Positions 1 through 10,800 of a DNA stretch of 64,000 bases are shown piece by piece. The DNA comes from Hydrogenophaga aromaticivorans (lineage in GTDB: Bacteria > Pseudomonadota > Gammaproteobacteria > Burkholderiales > Burkholderiaceae_C), in assembly GCF_013387465.1 (NCBI RefSeq), contig NZ_VYGV01000025.1, positions 173,755 through 237,754 of the forward strand, in the 5' to 3' direction. The notes under the pieces were generated by a model. It was not told the origin of the DNA and did no database searches. It saw only the letters and a list, made by a program, of their open reading frames with translations. The position numbers and the translations under genes were made by a program. The first letter of the stretch is position 1; each line of letters begins with the position of its first letter.

Positions 1-249
1 CTGGCCGGGTTTCCAGCCTGCGACCTGGTCGCGGATCTCTTCCACCAGCAGGGGCGCGTTCTGCACGTTGGGTGGCAGCGGGCCGGCCCAGTGCGGCATC
101 GTTCTCTTATACACATTTAGAGGGTTTAATTCGAGCTGCTGGATGTTCATCGACAGCGGTGGCTGCGTCATGGCCAGCCGCTGGGCCGCGCGGCCAAAGT
201 GCAACTCCTCGGCGAGCACGGTGAAACAGCGCAGGTGACGGAACTCCAT
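1..249 (-). pseudogene. LysR-type regulator N-terminus, disrupted and cut by window edge
   Basis: Reading left from the ATG at 247-249, the first 40 or so residues are a textbook LysR helix-turn-helix start: [20 protein letters not shown], then a helix with [14 protein letters not shown]. After about position 128 LysR similarity stops and the frame runs on, without a stop, through an AT-rich patch into unrelated sequence as far as the window edge. The neighbour gcdH is divergent, which is the usual arrangement for the glutarate-pathway regulator GcdR, so this was probably the gcdH activator. The break coincides with a 14-base match to the Tn5 mosaic end (103-116). Either a transposon-related rearrangement or an assembly chimera at a contig end could explain it. 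The sequence before position 100 is not recognised. Confidence 0.6.
101..120. other. Tn5 mosaic-end-like sequence at the LysR break point
   Basis: TCTCTTATACACAT at 103-116 is identical to 14 of the 19 bases of the Tn5 mosaic end. The surrounding 30 bases are AT-rich, unlike the flanks, and this is where the LysR coding sequence loses similarity. No transposase and no sequencing adapter follow it. It may be a tagmentation or library artefact, a relic of a transposon end, or coincidence. Confidence 0.4.
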
Positions 250-290
250 GAATATTCAACTTGTATTGATCAATCGGCAATCAATATTAG
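250..290. promoter_or_regulatory. Probable LysR operator / gcdH promoter region
   Basis: This AT-rich stretch lies between the divergent LysR start and gcdH. It holds an inverted repeat ATTGAT (265-270) / ATCAAT (280-285) with a 9-base spacer, inside a larger frame of AATATT at 251-256 and 283-288. A dyad of this size between a LysR gene and its divergent target fits a T-N11-A type LysR box. The assignment is inferred from position and symmetry only. Confidence 0.4.
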
Positions 291-357
291 ACAGCTATTC
301 ATGAGGCACCGACAATCGCTGTCAAACCCCTCTTCCAACCCGCCCCGGAGACACCCC

Positions 358-1545
358 ATGGCCACCCCCAAAAATACCTTCAACTGGGAAGACCCGTTCC
401 ACTTGAGCGCGCAGCTCACCGACGACGAGCGCCAGGTGCAGGACGCCGCCCACGCCTACTGCCAGGAGAAGCTGCTGCCCCGCGTGACCGAGGCCTTCCG
501 CCACGAGAAGACCGATCCGGCCATCTTCCGCGAGATGGGCGAGCTCGGCCTGCTTGGCCCCACCATCCCCGAACAGTACGGCGGCAGCGGCCTCAACTAC
601 GTCTGCTACGGCCTGGTGGCGCGCGAGGTGGAGCGCGTGGACTCCGGCTACCGCAGCATGATGAGCGTGCAAAGCTCGCTGGTGATGGTGCCGATCAACG
701 AGTTCGGCTCTGAAGCGCAGAAGCAGAAATACCTGCCCAAGCTCGCCACCGGCGAGTGGATCGGCTGCTTCGGCCTGACCGAACCCAACCACGGCAGCGA
801 CCCCGGCAGCATGGTCACCCGCGCCAAGAAGGTGGACGGCGGCTACAGCCTCTCCGGCGCCAAGATGTGGATCACCAACAGCCCGATCGCCGACGTGTTC
901 GTGGTCTGGGCCAAGGACGACGGCGGCCAGATCCGCGGCTTCATCCTCGAGAAAGGCTGGAAAGGCCTGAGCGCCCCCGCGATCCACAGCAAGGTCGGCC
1001 TGCGCGCGAGCATCACCGGCGAGATCGTCATGGACGAAGTCTTCGTGCCGGAAGAAAACGCCTTCCCGGACGTGCGCGGCCTGAAAGGACCGTTCACCTG
1101 CCTGAACAGCGCGCGCTACGGCATCGCCTGGGGCGCGCTGGGCGCAGCAGAAGACTGCTACTTCCGCGCCCGCCAGTACGTGATGGACCGCCAGCAGTTC
1201 GGCCGCCCGCTCGCCGCCAACCAGCTGATCCAGAAAAAGCTGGCCGACATGCTGACCGAAATCAGCCTCGGCCTGCAAGGCTGCCTGCGCCTGGGCCGCA
1301 TGAAGGACGAAGGCACCGCCGCGGTGGAAATCACCAGCATCCTCAAACGCAACAGCTGCGGCAAGTCACTCGACATCGCCCGCATGGCGCGCGACATGAT
1401 GGGTGGCAACGGCATCAGCGACGAATTCGGCGTGGCCCGCCACCTGGTGAACCTGGAAGTGGTGAACACCTACGAAGGCACGCACGATGTGCATGCGCTG
1501 ATTCTGGGGCGGGCGATCACGGGGATTGCGGCGTTTGCGAACTGA
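358..1545 (+). CDS. gcdH: Glutaryl-CoA dehydrogenase
   Basis: FAD-dependent acyl-CoA dehydrogenase that oxidises and decarboxylates glutaryl-CoA to crotonyl-CoA, the step linking lysine, tryptophan and benzoate-type catabolism to beta-oxidation. The 395-residue length is typical of the family. The start [14 protein letters not shown] is preceded by GGAG about 8 bases upstream; the longer open frame reaching back to 199 has no family similarity. Visible motifs are the [17 protein letters not shown] flavin/substrate segment, [16 protein letters not shown], and the C-terminal [20 protein letters not shown], whose Glu (about residue 373) is the catalytic base found in GCDH rather than general acyl-CoA dehydrogenases. 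It is divergent from the broken LysR gene and followed by a terminator, so it appears monocistronic. Confidence 0.93.
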   Translation: MATPKNTFNWEDPFHLSAQLTDDERQVQDAAHAYCQEKLLPRVTEAFRHEKTDPAIFREMGELGLLGPTIPEQYGGSGLNYVCYGLVAREVERVDSGYRSMMSVQSSLVMVPINEFGSEAQKQKYLPKLATGEWIGCFGLTEPNHGSDPGSMVTRAKKVDGGYSLSGAKMWITNSPIADVFVVWAKDDGGQIRGFILEKGWKGLSAPAIHSKVGLRASITGEIVMDEVFVPEENAFPDVRGLKGPFTCLNSARYGIAWGALGAAEDCYFRARQYVMDRQQFGRPLAANQLIQKKLADMLTEISLGLQGCLRLGRMKDEGTAAVEITSILKRNSCGKSLDIARMARDMMGGNGISDEFGVARHLVNLEVVNTYEGTHDVHALILGRAITGIAAFAN

Positions 1546-1570
1546 TTGGGTTCATTCCGCCAAACAAGAA

Positions 1571-1600
1571 GGGCTGCCGTTGGCAGCCCTTCTTGTTTTC
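1571..1600 (+). terminator. Rho-independent terminator of gcdH
   Basis: GGGCTGCC (1571-1578) pairs with GGCAGCCC (1582-1589) across a 3-base loop, extended by AA/TT at the base, and is followed by TTCTTGTTTT. It lies 26 bases past the gcdH stop. Confidence 0.85.
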
Positions 1601-1711
1601 ATTTGTCGACATATATTTCCGGCCAAACGAAAGACACCAGACTCCACGCGCCTACTTCTCGGGCCAATGCTGCTCAACAATTGACTCGACAACCGAGAGC
1701 GATCCGAGGGC

Positions 1712-1954
1712 TCAGACCTTTACTTGTTGCAGCCCACCTGTTCGGTTCTGGAACTTTCGGACACTGCATCCCGTGTCTGCTTGGTTCTCCAAGTCAGCGA
1801 GCTTTTCCCGATAGCAGGAATCCTGAACTGGCCCTGATCGCAGTGAGAACAAAATGCGCTTGAACCCCAGATGCTCAGCTGAGTACGGGCCACCAAAGCA
1901 ATCGACAAGCTGACGAAGTTTCTCAGTTTTTGACATTGCCTCTTCACGCTTCAT
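1712..1954 (-). CDS. Hypothetical protein, 80 aa
   Basis: Not recognised. The frame starting MKREEAMSKTEKLRQLVD is the most plausible gene in this lower-GC stretch, because AGAGGG sits 8 bases upstream of its ATG. The product would be a small, soluble, basic protein with no membrane segment or signal peptide; MSKTEKLRQLVDCFGG looks like an amphipathic helix. An alternative start is the internal Met of MSKTEK. Base composition is noticeably lower in GC than the neighbours, which could mean acquired DNA. A competing open frame on the plus strand (1546-1863) has no ribosome-binding site and starts at the gcdH stop, so it was not chosen. Confidence 0.35.
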   Translation of the reverse strand: MKREEAMSKTEKLRQLVDCFGGPYSAEHLGFKRILFSLRSGPVQDSCYREKLADLENQADTGCSVRKFQNRTGGLQQVKV

Positions 1955-2056
1955 GATGTTCCCTCTGGTGTTTCGCCGCCGGGCGCTTGAATATGAGCTA
2001 CGGTGGTGTGAAGCCAAACGCCTCTCTCAGTCATCTGCCGTCATCGGAGCCCACAC

Positions 2057-2245
2057 ATGATCTTCTACACCGGCAACCAGGCACAGCCCCGCCTTGAGGA
2101 GTTCCTGGACCAAGTGCAGCACGAGGCCATGCGCAACTTCTACACAAACCGCCTGCAGGACACGCTGGCGCAGAACGCCGCCAGCGCCGCCGCGAAGGGT
2201 CTGACAGAAGACGGACTGCAGCGCCTGCTGGACGACGAAAGCTGA
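2057..2245 (+). CDS. Hypothetical protein, 62 aa
   Basis: Not recognised. A short acidic protein, MIFYTGNQAQPRLEEFLDQV at the start and DGLQRLLDDES at the end, predicted mostly helical with an alanine-rich middle. It has no Cys pairs, signal peptide or membrane segment. The ATG is preceded by a weak purine run only. Strong third-position GC, like real genes nearby, supports it being coding. It is convergent with the GNAT gene 40 bases away and separated from the small gene on its left. Confidence 0.45.
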   Translation: MIFYTGNQAQPRLEEFLDQVQHEAMRNFYTNRLQDTLAQNAASAAAKGLTEDGLQRLLDDES

Positions 2246-2283
2246 GCGCCAGCGGCCGGTGGTGCTGAACCGGCCATCGGTAG

Positions 2284-2796
2284 TTATGCGCTTGCGGCCT
2301 CCCTCAAAGACTTCGACAAATACCGCACCAGCCCAATGCGCCCAGCCTTGGGCTCGGCGTACTCGGTGAACCCCGCCACTTCGTAGGCGCGCCGAGCGGC
2401 CAGGTTCTGATCGTCCACGCAAAGCGCGAGCAGTGGACAAACCGGCCAGTGCTCCGCCAGCCAGGTTTCCACCAGGGCCAGCGCGTGTCTGCCGTGACCT
2501 TTGCCCTGTTCGCGGCTGTCGATGCGCATGGCCCTGAGGGCGACGGCGCCGGTGGGCGCCCACGCCGGCAGCCGGGAACCCCGGCAGAGCACCACGAAGC
2601 CGACCTGCGCCTCGGCATGAAGCACGGCCAGGCCGGCGACTTCGTCCAGGCTGGCGCCCTCGCCCACCGCGACCGCCTGCGCCATCGTCCCGGCGAATTC
2701 GATCTGCTCGGGCGGGATGTGCAGGGCCAGCACGGATTGCTGCTGTTCGCTGTTGAGTGCTTGCCAGCGCTGGAGTTGAAGCCGGGTGGGTGTCAT
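2284..2796 (-). CDS. GNAT-family N-acetyltransferase
   Basis: Predicted acyl-CoA-dependent N-acetyltransferase, 170 aa, substrate unknown. The C-terminal half shows the GNAT core: a beta strand ending in ALRAMRIDSREQGKGHGRHAL, where Q/G-x-G-K-G-H-G is the acetyl-CoA pyrophosphate loop, followed by LLALCVDDQNLAARRAYEVAGF, the usual N-x-x-A-x-x-x-Y-x-x-x-GF end of the fold. The start is ATG 2794-2796, which overlaps the stop of the upstream DUF2267 gene in an ATGA, so the two are translationally coupled. Longer in-frame extensions read through the coupled gene in the wrong frame. Confidence 0.8.
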   Translation of the reverse strand: MTPTRLQLQRWQALNSEQQQSVLALHIPPEQIEFAGTMAQAVAVGEGASLDEVAGLAVLHAEAQVGFVVLCRGSRLPAWAPTGAVALRAMRIDSREQGKGHGRHALALVETWLAEHWPVCPLLALCVDDQNLAARRAYEVAGFTEYAEPKAGRIGLVRYLSKSLREAASA

Positions 2797-3224
2797 TGGG
2801 CAGGCCTCGCCTGCCAGTACCGGCTGGCCTCGGTCGGCAGCTGCGCCAGCACCTGTTCGAAGGCGGCAGCGTCCACGTGCCGGCGAAGGGCGGTGGCGAC
2901 GGACACGACCGCATCGACCGGCGAGAAGTTGTGCTCCGCGCGAACGGCGCGCACGTCCGCCAGCCACTCGGCCGGCCCGCCAAAGGGCACCGGCGCCAGG
3001 TCGAGGGGCCAGTCTTCAATGAAGAGCGCGCGGATCACGGGCGGCAGCACAGCGGCAAAGGCGAGCGCCTGCGGGACGGTCAGGCGTTTGCGGAACGCGT
3101 GCAGCACACCCACCACCATGTTCCAGGCCATGTTGGTGGTGGGCAGCCCGGCGCAGTCGCGGGCGTCGACCATGAAGCGCTCGAACTGCAGCGTGGGGTT
3201 CTGGTACTCAAAGGGCAGCGGCAT
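2793..3224 (-). CDS. DUF2267 domain protein
   Basis: A 143-residue helical protein of the DUF2267 family, function unknown. It starts MPLPFEYQNPTLQFERFMVD and contains NMVVGVLHAFRKRLTVPQAL, then a segment ending FAAVLPPVIRALFIEDW, the family signature. Members are predicted soluble and often sit beside stress or regulatory genes. It is the first gene of a two-gene unit with the GNAT gene (ATGA overlap) and is divergent from the ArsR gene, so the 3225-3290 gap holds both promoters. An upstream extension (to 3293) exists, but the family start is at MPLP. Confidence 0.75.
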   Translation of the reverse strand: MPLPFEYQNPTLQFERFMVDARDCAGLPTTNMAWNMVVGVLHAFRKRLTVPQALAFAAVLPPVIRALFIEDWPLDLAPVPFGGPAEWLADVRAVRAEHNFSPVDAVVSVATALRRHVDAAAFEQVLAQLPTEASRYWQARPAQ

Positions 3225-3290
3225 GGCGGCGCAGTGTGCCACGGTGCGAGAAGCCTGCTGGAGCTTGGGGCAACGGGGTGAGCCATCATT

Positions 3291-3344
3291 CAACCATGTG
3301 GTTGACTATCTGGATGAACGTCGACATATTCAACCACATGGTTG
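3291..3344. promoter_or_regulatory. Two ArsR-type operator dyads
   Basis: CAACCATGTGGTTG (3291-3304) and CAACCACATGGTTG (3331-3344) are the same near-perfect palindrome, CAACCA-NN-TGGTTG, in opposite orientation and 40 bases apart centre to centre. They lie in the divergent gap upstream of an ArsR regulator; the second contains that gene's likely ATG. Symmetry, duplication and position strongly suggest autoregulatory operators. Repression would also affect the DUF2267/GNAT unit. Confidence 0.7.
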
Positions 3345-3703
3345 AATTAAATACCCCCCAACTCGACGCCGTGTTCCACGCCCTGGGCGATGCGACCCGC
3401 CGGCAGATGCTGCGCGAACTCGCGCAGGCCGATCGCACCGTCGGTGAATTGGCGGCGCCTTTCGCCATCTCGCTGGCGGCGGCTTCCAAACACGTCAAGG
3501 CGCTGGAAAACGCCGGGCTCATCCGCCGCGAGGTGCGCGGACGCACGCACGTGTGCCACCTCAACCCCGGGCCACTCGCCAGCGCCAATGAGTGGCTGCG
3601 TTACTACGAAGCCTTCTGGACCGTGCGTCTGGACCTGCTCGACGAGCTGCTGCAACAGGAGCACCCACCCGTTTCCTCACCCCCCAAAGGAGATACACCA
3701 TGA
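3338..3703 (+). CDS. ArsR-family transcriptional regulator
   Basis: Winged-helix repressor, 121 aa from MVELNTPQLDAVFHALGDAT. The RRQMLRELAQADRTVGELA helix and the recognition region SLAAASKHVKALENAGLI are characteristic. No metal-binding CxC is seen in the DNA-binding helix, and the protein belongs to the ArsR subfamily that is routinely paired with SRPBCC/AHSA1 proteins. The ATG at 3338 lies inside operator dyad 2 and has no clear ribosome-binding site; in-frame ATGs at 3296 and 3314 are possible longer starts. It ends in an ATGA overlap with the SRPBCC gene, so the pair is co-expressed. Confidence 0.85.
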   Translation: MVELNTPQLDAVFHALGDATRRQMLRELAQADRTVGELAAPFAISLAAASKHVKALENAGLIRREVRGRTHVCHLNPGPLASANEWLRYYEAFWTVRLDLLDELLQQEHPPVSSPPKGDTP

Positions 3704-4233
3704 CCGAACTGACCGCCCCCGACGACTACGGCGTGCTGACCGAGCCCGCCACCCTCACCCTGCAGCGCCTGCTGCCCGGCTCCATCGAGCGGGTGTGGGC
3801 CTACCTCACCGAGAGCGAGTTGCGCCGCCAGTGGCTGGCCGCCGGCACGATGACGCTGGAAACCGGTGCACCTTTTGAACTGGTCTGGCGCAACGACGAG
3901 CTGTCCGACACGCCCGGCCAGCGGCCCGCCGGGTTCCCGGAAGAGCAGCGCATGCCCTGCCACATCACCGAACTCGACCCGCCGCGCAAGCTGGCATTCA
4001 CCTGGCAAGGCAGCGGCGATGTGTCCTTTGAGCTGGCGGCCCGTGGCGACCAGGTGCTGCTGACGGTGGTCCACCGCCGCCTGCCCGACCGCAGCACGCT
4101 GACCATGGTCGGCGCCGGCTGGCACATGCACCTGGACCTGCTCGTCGCCAGCCTGAAGGGCGAGGCCAAAGCCCCGTTCTGGGAAGGCTGGGCCCGGCTC
4201 CGGCAGGTCTACGAACAACGCCTGCCGGCCTGA
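3700..4233 (+). CDS. SRPBCC (AHSA1/START-like) protein
   Basis: A 177-residue protein of the SRPBCC fold, a helix-grip hydrophobic pocket that binds small ligands; ligand unknown. The start MTELTAPDDYGVL is preceded by AAAGGAGA. Typical segments are LPGSIERVWAYLTESELRRQ, the acidic/aromatic FELVWRNDELSD, and TMVGAGWHMHLDLLVASL near the C-terminus. It is translationally coupled to the ArsR gene and probably senses or handles the ligand that releases that repressor. A hairpin without a T-tract (4236-4251) follows the stop. Confidence 0.85.
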   Translation: MTELTAPDDYGVLTEPATLTLQRLLPGSIERVWAYLTESELRRQWLAAGTMTLETGAPFELVWRNDELSDTPGQRPAGFPEEQRMPCHITELDPPRKLAFTWQGSGDVSFELAARGDQVLLTVVHRRLPDRSTLTMVGAGWHMHLDLLVASLKGEAKAPFWEGWARLRQVYEQRLPA

Positions 4234-4326
4234 GGCCAGGCGCCCGCCTGGTGAGGGCATCAGAAATGCACCTGGCGCCCCTCGCCCACGCCATGAGACT
4301 GGCACGCTTTCTGTTAGCTTCAGGGC

Positions 4327-5811
<1,485 letters not shown>

Positions 5812-5876
5812 AGGCTCCGGCGCGCGCCGGGAACAAGGCTTGTCGGACCCCTGGCCAGGCAGGCGGGATCGGTGAT

Positions 5877-5908
5877 GGGTTATATTAATAACCCACCGGT
5901 CATTAAAC
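5877..5908. promoter_or_regulatory. TetR operator/promoter region, site 1
   Basis: A palindrome GGGTTAT-ATTA-ATAACCC (5877-5894) runs into the sequence TAATAACCCACCGG at 5886-5899, just before the tetR ATG. The same TAATA(T)ACCCACCGG motif, followed by a similar tail ending AAAC, recurs at 11025-11049 in front of the operon containing the outer-membrane partner. The proposed role as the regulator's own operator is inferred from symmetry and recurrence. Confidence 0.5.
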
Positions 5909-5910
5909 CC

Positions 5911-6609
5911 ATGCCATCCTCCCCTCCCCCTCTCATGCCCCTCATTGAAGAGGCGCCACGCCAGCGCCGCGAACGCCGCAAGGAAGCGCGCCCGGGCGAG
6001 CTGCTGGACGCCGCACTCACCCTGTTCGTTGAAAAAGGTTTTGCCGCCACGCGGGTGGAAGAAGTGGCCGCGGCCGCGGGCGTCTCCAAGGGCACGCTGT
6101 TTCTCTATTTCCCGAGCAAGGAAGAGCTGTTCAAGGCGGTGGTGCGCGAAACCATCGCCGGGCGCTTTGGCGAGTGGAACGAAGAACTGGACGCGTTCGA
6201 GGGCAGCAGCGCCGAGCTGCTGCGCTACTGCATGCAATCCTGGTGGGAGCGCATCGGCATGACCGCGGCCTCGGGCATCACCAAGCTGGTGATGAGCGAG
6301 GCGGGCATGTTCCCGGAGATCGCGGCGTTCTACCAGCAGGAGGTGATCGGCCCCGGCCACGACCTGCTGCGGCGCATCCTGCAGCGCGGCATGGACCGCG
6401 GCGAGTTCCGTCCGATGGAGCTGGAGTACGCGGTCTACAGCCTCATCGCGCCCATGATCTTCCTGCTGATGTGGAAACACTCCATGGCGCCGTGCTGCCC
6501 GGCCTCGCAGCGGATCGAGCCGGTGGCCTTCATCGACAGCCAGGTCGGCCTGCTGCTGAACGGCTTGCTGGCAACGCCCGACAACACACACAAAAGTCCC
6601 ACGTCATGA
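5911..6609 (+). CDS. TetR/AcrR-family regulator of the RND efflux operon
   Basis: A 232-residue one-component repressor. The N-terminal HTH lies at about residues 31-75: [20 protein letters not shown], then [20 protein letters not shown], the classic recognition helix. The variable helical C-terminal domain (about 80-225) would bind the efflux substrate. It is the first gene of a unit with the adaptor and pump genes and overlaps the adaptor start by ATGA. The start [11 protein letters not shown] has no good ribosome-binding site; [10 protein letters not shown] at 5935 is an equal alternative. Confidence 0.85.
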   Translation: MPSSPPPLMPLIEEAPRQRRERRKEARPGELLDAALTLFVEKGFAATRVEEVAAAAGVSKGTLFLYFPSKEELFKAVVRETIAGRFGEWNEELDAFEGSSAELLRYCMQSWWERIGMTAASGITKLVMSEAGMFPEIAAFYQQEVIGPGHDLLRRILQRGMDRGEFRPMELEYAVYSLIAPMIFLLMWKHSMAPCCPASQRIEPVAFIDSQVGLLLNGLLATPDNTHKSPTS

Positions 6610-7802
6610 ACCCACGCACGACCCGTTCCACCTGGCTGAAATGGCTGCTGCTCGCCGCCCTGGTGCTGGCCATTGGCCTGGGTGTGGCGCGTGCGCTGAA
6701 CAAGCGCAAGCTGCAGAGTGAAGCCGCCAACGCCGCGGCCGCGGCCATGCAGCAGGCGCCGGTGTACCAGCTGGCGCCGCAGGATGTGACGACCGTGCGG
6801 ACGCTGGCGCTTTCTCAGGCGGTGGGCGTGTCGGGTGCGCTCAAGGCGCTGCAGACCGCGGCCATCAAGGCCAAGGTCGCGGGCGAATTGCAGGGCCTGC
6901 AGAAGCGCGAAGGCGAGAGCGTGAGCGCGGGCGAGGTGGTCGCGCGCATCGACAGCACCGACGCGCAGGCGCGTGTGCGCCAGGCCGAGCAGCAGGCGAA
7001 GTCGGCGCAGGCGCAGGTGGCCATCGCGCGCCGCGCGCTGGAGAACAACCAGTCGCTGGTGAAACAAGGCTTCATCTCGGCCACCGCGCTGGAAACCACC
7101 AGCAACAACCTGGCCGCGGCCGAAGCCACCCACCTGGCCGCCCTGGCGGCGCTGGACATCGCGCGCAAGGCGCTGGGCGACACCACGCTGCGCTCGCCGC
7201 TGACCGGCCAGGTGTCGGCCCGGCTGGTGCAGAACGGAGAGCGGGTGGCGCTTGACGCCCGTGTGCTGGAGGTGGTGGACCTCTCCGGCTTCGAACTCGA
7301 AGCCGCGCTGGCCCCGGCCGACGCCATGGCCGTGGTGCCTGGCCAGAAGGCCCGGCTCACGGTCGAAGGCCTGGCCCAGCCGGTGGACGCCACCGTGGCG
7401 CGCATCAACCCCAGCGTGCAGGCGGGCAGCCGCAGCGTGCTGGTGTACCTGCGGGTGCCGGCGGTCGCGGGCATGCGGCAAGGGCTGTTCGCCCAGGGCC
7501 AGATCGTCACCGGCCAGCTGAACGCGCCGGCGGTGCCACTCTCGGCGGTGCGCAACGACAAGCCGCAGCCCTACATCCAGACCGTCACGGACGGCAAGAT
7601 TGTCCACGTGCCGGTGGTGCTGGGTCGCCAGGGCCTGCTCGACGGCGAGCCCATGCTGGTGATCGACGGCGTGGCGCTGGCGCCCGTGGGCACCACGCTG
7701 CTGCGGGTGCAGGCCGGCCTGATCCGCGAGGGCACCGCGGTGACCCTGACAGGCCCCACCGCCGCGGCCACCGCACCGGCGACATCCACCGTTTCGCACT
7801 GA
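6606..7802 (+). CDS. RND efflux periplasmic adaptor (MFP) subunit
   Basis: Membrane-fusion protein, 398 aa, linking an inner-membrane RND pump to an outer-membrane channel. It has an N-terminal anchor helix ([19 protein letters not shown]) and no lipobox. A split biotinyl/lipoyl domain ([20 protein letters not shown], then [20 protein letters not shown]) flanks an alpha-hairpin coiled coil at about residues 110-180, followed by beta-barrel and membrane-proximal domains. ATGA overlap with tetR ensures coupled translation, and the pump gene starts 10 bases after its stop. Confidence 0.9.
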   Translation: MNPRTTRSTWLKWLLLAALVLAIGLGVARALNKRKLQSEAANAAAAAMQQAPVYQLAPQDVTTVRTLALSQAVGVSGALKALQTAAIKAKVAGELQGLQKREGESVSAGEVVARIDSTDAQARVRQAEQQAKSAQAQVAIARRALENNQSLVKQGFISATALETTSNNLAAAEATHLAALAALDIARKALGDTTLRSPLTGQVSARLVQNGERVALDARVLEVVDLSGFELEAALAPADAMAVVPGQKARLTVEGLAQPVDATVARINPSVQAGSRSVLVYLRVPAVAGMRQGLFAQGQIVTGQLNAPAVPLSAVRNDKPQPYIQTVTDGKIVHVPVVLGRQGLLDGEPMLVIDGVALAPVGTTLLRVQAGLIREGTAVTLTGPTAAATAPATSTVSH

Positions 7803-7812
7803 GCCCAGCGCC

Positions 7813-10800
7813 ATGTGGTTCACCCAGATCTCGCTGCGCAATCCGGTCTTTGCCACCATGGTGATGGTGGCCTTCGTGGTGCTCGGGCTGTTCTCCTTCC
7901 AGCGCCTGAAGGTGGACCAGTTCCCCAACATCGACTTCCCGGTGGTGGTGATCACCACCGAATACCCCGGCGCCTCGCCCGAGATCGTGGAGAGCGAGGT
8001 CACGAAGAAGGTGGAGGAAGCGGTCAACGCGATCGCGGGCGTGAACACCCTCACCTCGCGCAGCTACGAAGGCCAGTCGGTCGTCATCATCGAATTCCAG
8101 CTGCACATCGACGGTCGCAAGGCGGCCGAAGATGTGCGCGAAAAAATCGCCATCCTGCGCCCGACCTTCCGCACCGACGTGAAGGAACCGCGCGTGCTGC
8201 GCTTCGACCCGGCGGCGCGTTCGATCTGGTCGGTCGCTGTCCTGCCCGAAGCTGTCCATGGGAAAGCGCCCTCGGCGGTTGAACTCACAACCTGGGCCGA
8301 ACAGACGCTCAAGAAACGCATGGAAAACGTGCGCGGTGTGGGCTCGGTGACGCTGGTGGGTGGCACGCGGCGCGCGGTGAACATCGACCTGGACCCGGCC
8401 GCCATGGAGGCGCTGGGCATCACCGCCGAGCAGATCACCACCGCGGTGCGCAACGAAAACCAGGACCTGCCGGTGGGCACGCTCAAGACCACCGAGCGCG
8501 ACCGCGTGGTGCAGGTGCTCTCACGGCTGCAGAACCCCCAGGATTTTGAAGACATCATCGTGGCGCGCCGCGGCGGCAGCGCGGTGCGCCTGACCCAGGT
8601 GGCGCGCGTGAGCGATGGCACGGAAGAGGTGGAAAGCCTCGCGCTCTACAACGGCCAGCGCACGTTGCTGCTGCAGGTGCAGAAGGCGCAGGACGAGAAC
8701 ACCATTGCGGTGACCGACGGTCTCAAGGCCACCATCACATCGCTCCAGGCCGAACTGCCGCCGGGCGTGCGCCTGGAGCCGATCGCCGACGGCTCGCGAC
8801 CGATCCGCGTGTCGGTGGACAACGTGCGCCGCACGCTGATCGAAGGCGCGCTGCTGACCGTGCTGATCGTGTTCCTGTTCCTGAACTCGTGGCGCTCGAC
8901 CGTGATCACGGGCCTCACGCTGCCGATCTCGGTCATCGGCACTTTCTTCTTCATGAACCTGTTCGGCTTCACGATCAACATGATCACGCTGATGGCGCTC
9001 ACGCTGTCGGTGGGCCTGCTGATCGACGATGCCATCGTGGTGCGCGAGAACATCGTGCGCCATGTGCAGATGGGCAAGCGCCCGTTCGACGCTGCCATGG
9101 ACGGCACGCAGGAGATCGGCCTGGCGGTGCTCGCGACCACGCTGTCCATCGTGGCGGTGTTCCTGCCCATCGGCTTCATGGGCGGCATCATCGGCAAGTT
9201 CTTCCACGAGTTCGGCATCACCATGGTGGCCGCGGTGCTGATCTCCATGTTCGTGAGCTTCACGCTCGACCCCATGCTGTCCTCGGTCTGGCACGACCCC
9301 GAGATCGAAAAACACGGCCAACACGCCGCACCGGTCACGCTGTACGACAAGACCATTGGCCGCGTCACCGGCTGGTTCGACCGCGTGCAGGACGACCTGA
9401 CCGAGCTCTACCAGGGCACCCTGCGCTGGTCGCTGCAGCACAAGCTGGCCACGCTGGGCCTGGCGCTGGTCGTCTTCGTGAGCAGCCTGTTCATGGTGCC
9501 CCTGCTGGGCACCGAGTTCGTGCCCAAGGCCGACTTCTCCGAAACCTCGCTCTCGTTCCACACGCCGGTCGGTTCCTCGCTCGAAGCCACCGAGGCCAAG
9601 ACGCGGCAGGTCGAAGGCATCCTGCGCGAATTCCCCGAGGTCAAGTACACGCTCTCCACCATCAACACCGGCAACGCCCAGGGCACCATGTACGCCAGCG
9701 TCTACGTGCGCCTGGTGGACCGCAAGGACCGAAGCATCAACGCCGACGCCATGGCCGCGAAACTGCGCGAGCGCCTGCGCACCGTGCCCGGCATCAACGT
9801 GACCCACGCCGGCCTGCTCGACCCGGTGGGTGGCAACAAGCAGATCGAGTTTTCGCTGCAAGGCGACGACCTCGCCGAGCTGGAACGCCTGACCGCGCAG
9901 GTGATGGAGCGCATCCGCCCCATCGTCGGCCTGGTCGACCTGGACGCCAGCGTCAAGCCCGACAAGCCGACGGTGGACGTGGTGATGCGGCGCGAGATCG
10001 CGTCCGACGCCGGGCTGAACGGCGCCGCCGTGGCGAGCAGCCTGCGCACCCTGGTGGCGGGTCAGACGGTGGGCAACTGGCGCGCCGCGGACGGCGAGAG
10101 CTACGACGTGAACGTGCGCCTGGCGCCCGAGCAGCGCGCGCGCACCAGCGACCTGGAGCAACTGCCCTTTGTGGTCGGCACCGCCGCCGATGGCAGCGCG
10201 CGCGTGGTGCGCCTGGGCCAGGTGGCGCAGGTGGTGGAATCGACCGGACCCAACCAGATCAACCGCCGCAACCTCAACCGCGAGGTGGCGATCAACGCCA
10301 ACGTGTTCGGCCGCTCGGCGGGCGATGTGTCAGCCGACATCCGCCAGGTGCTCGACACCATTGCCATGCCACCGGGCTACCGCTACGAATTCGGTGGCTC
10401 GACCAAGAACATGCAGGAATCGTTCGGCTACGCGGTGTCGGCGCTCGCGCTGGCGATCATCTTCATCTACATGATCCTGGCCAGCCAGTTCCAGAGCTTC
10501 CTGCAGCCGCTCGCGCTCATGACGGCGCTGCCGCTCACGCTGATCGGCGTGGTGCTCACACTGCTGATGTTCGGCTCGACCATGAGCATGTTCTCGGTCA
10601 TCGGCATCGTGCTGCTGATGGGCCTGGTGACGAAAAACGCCATCCTGCTGGTGGACTTCGCCATCCGCGCGCGCCGCGGGCTGGATGGCGCCGCGCCGCT
10701 GGACCGCGAAAGCGCCCTGCTGCTGGCCGCCAGGGTGCGGCTGCGCCCCATCCTCATGACCACGCTGGCCATGGTGTTCGGCATGGTGCCGCTGGCGTTT

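Noticed and set aside
1546-1863. A 105-residue plus-strand open frame after gcdH
   Set aside because: It begins at the gcdH stop, runs through the gcdH terminator and lacks a ribosome-binding site.
4236-4251. Hairpin CCAGGC-GCCC-GCCTGG after the SRPBCC gene
   Set aside because: Short stem and no T-tract, so not claimed as a terminator.
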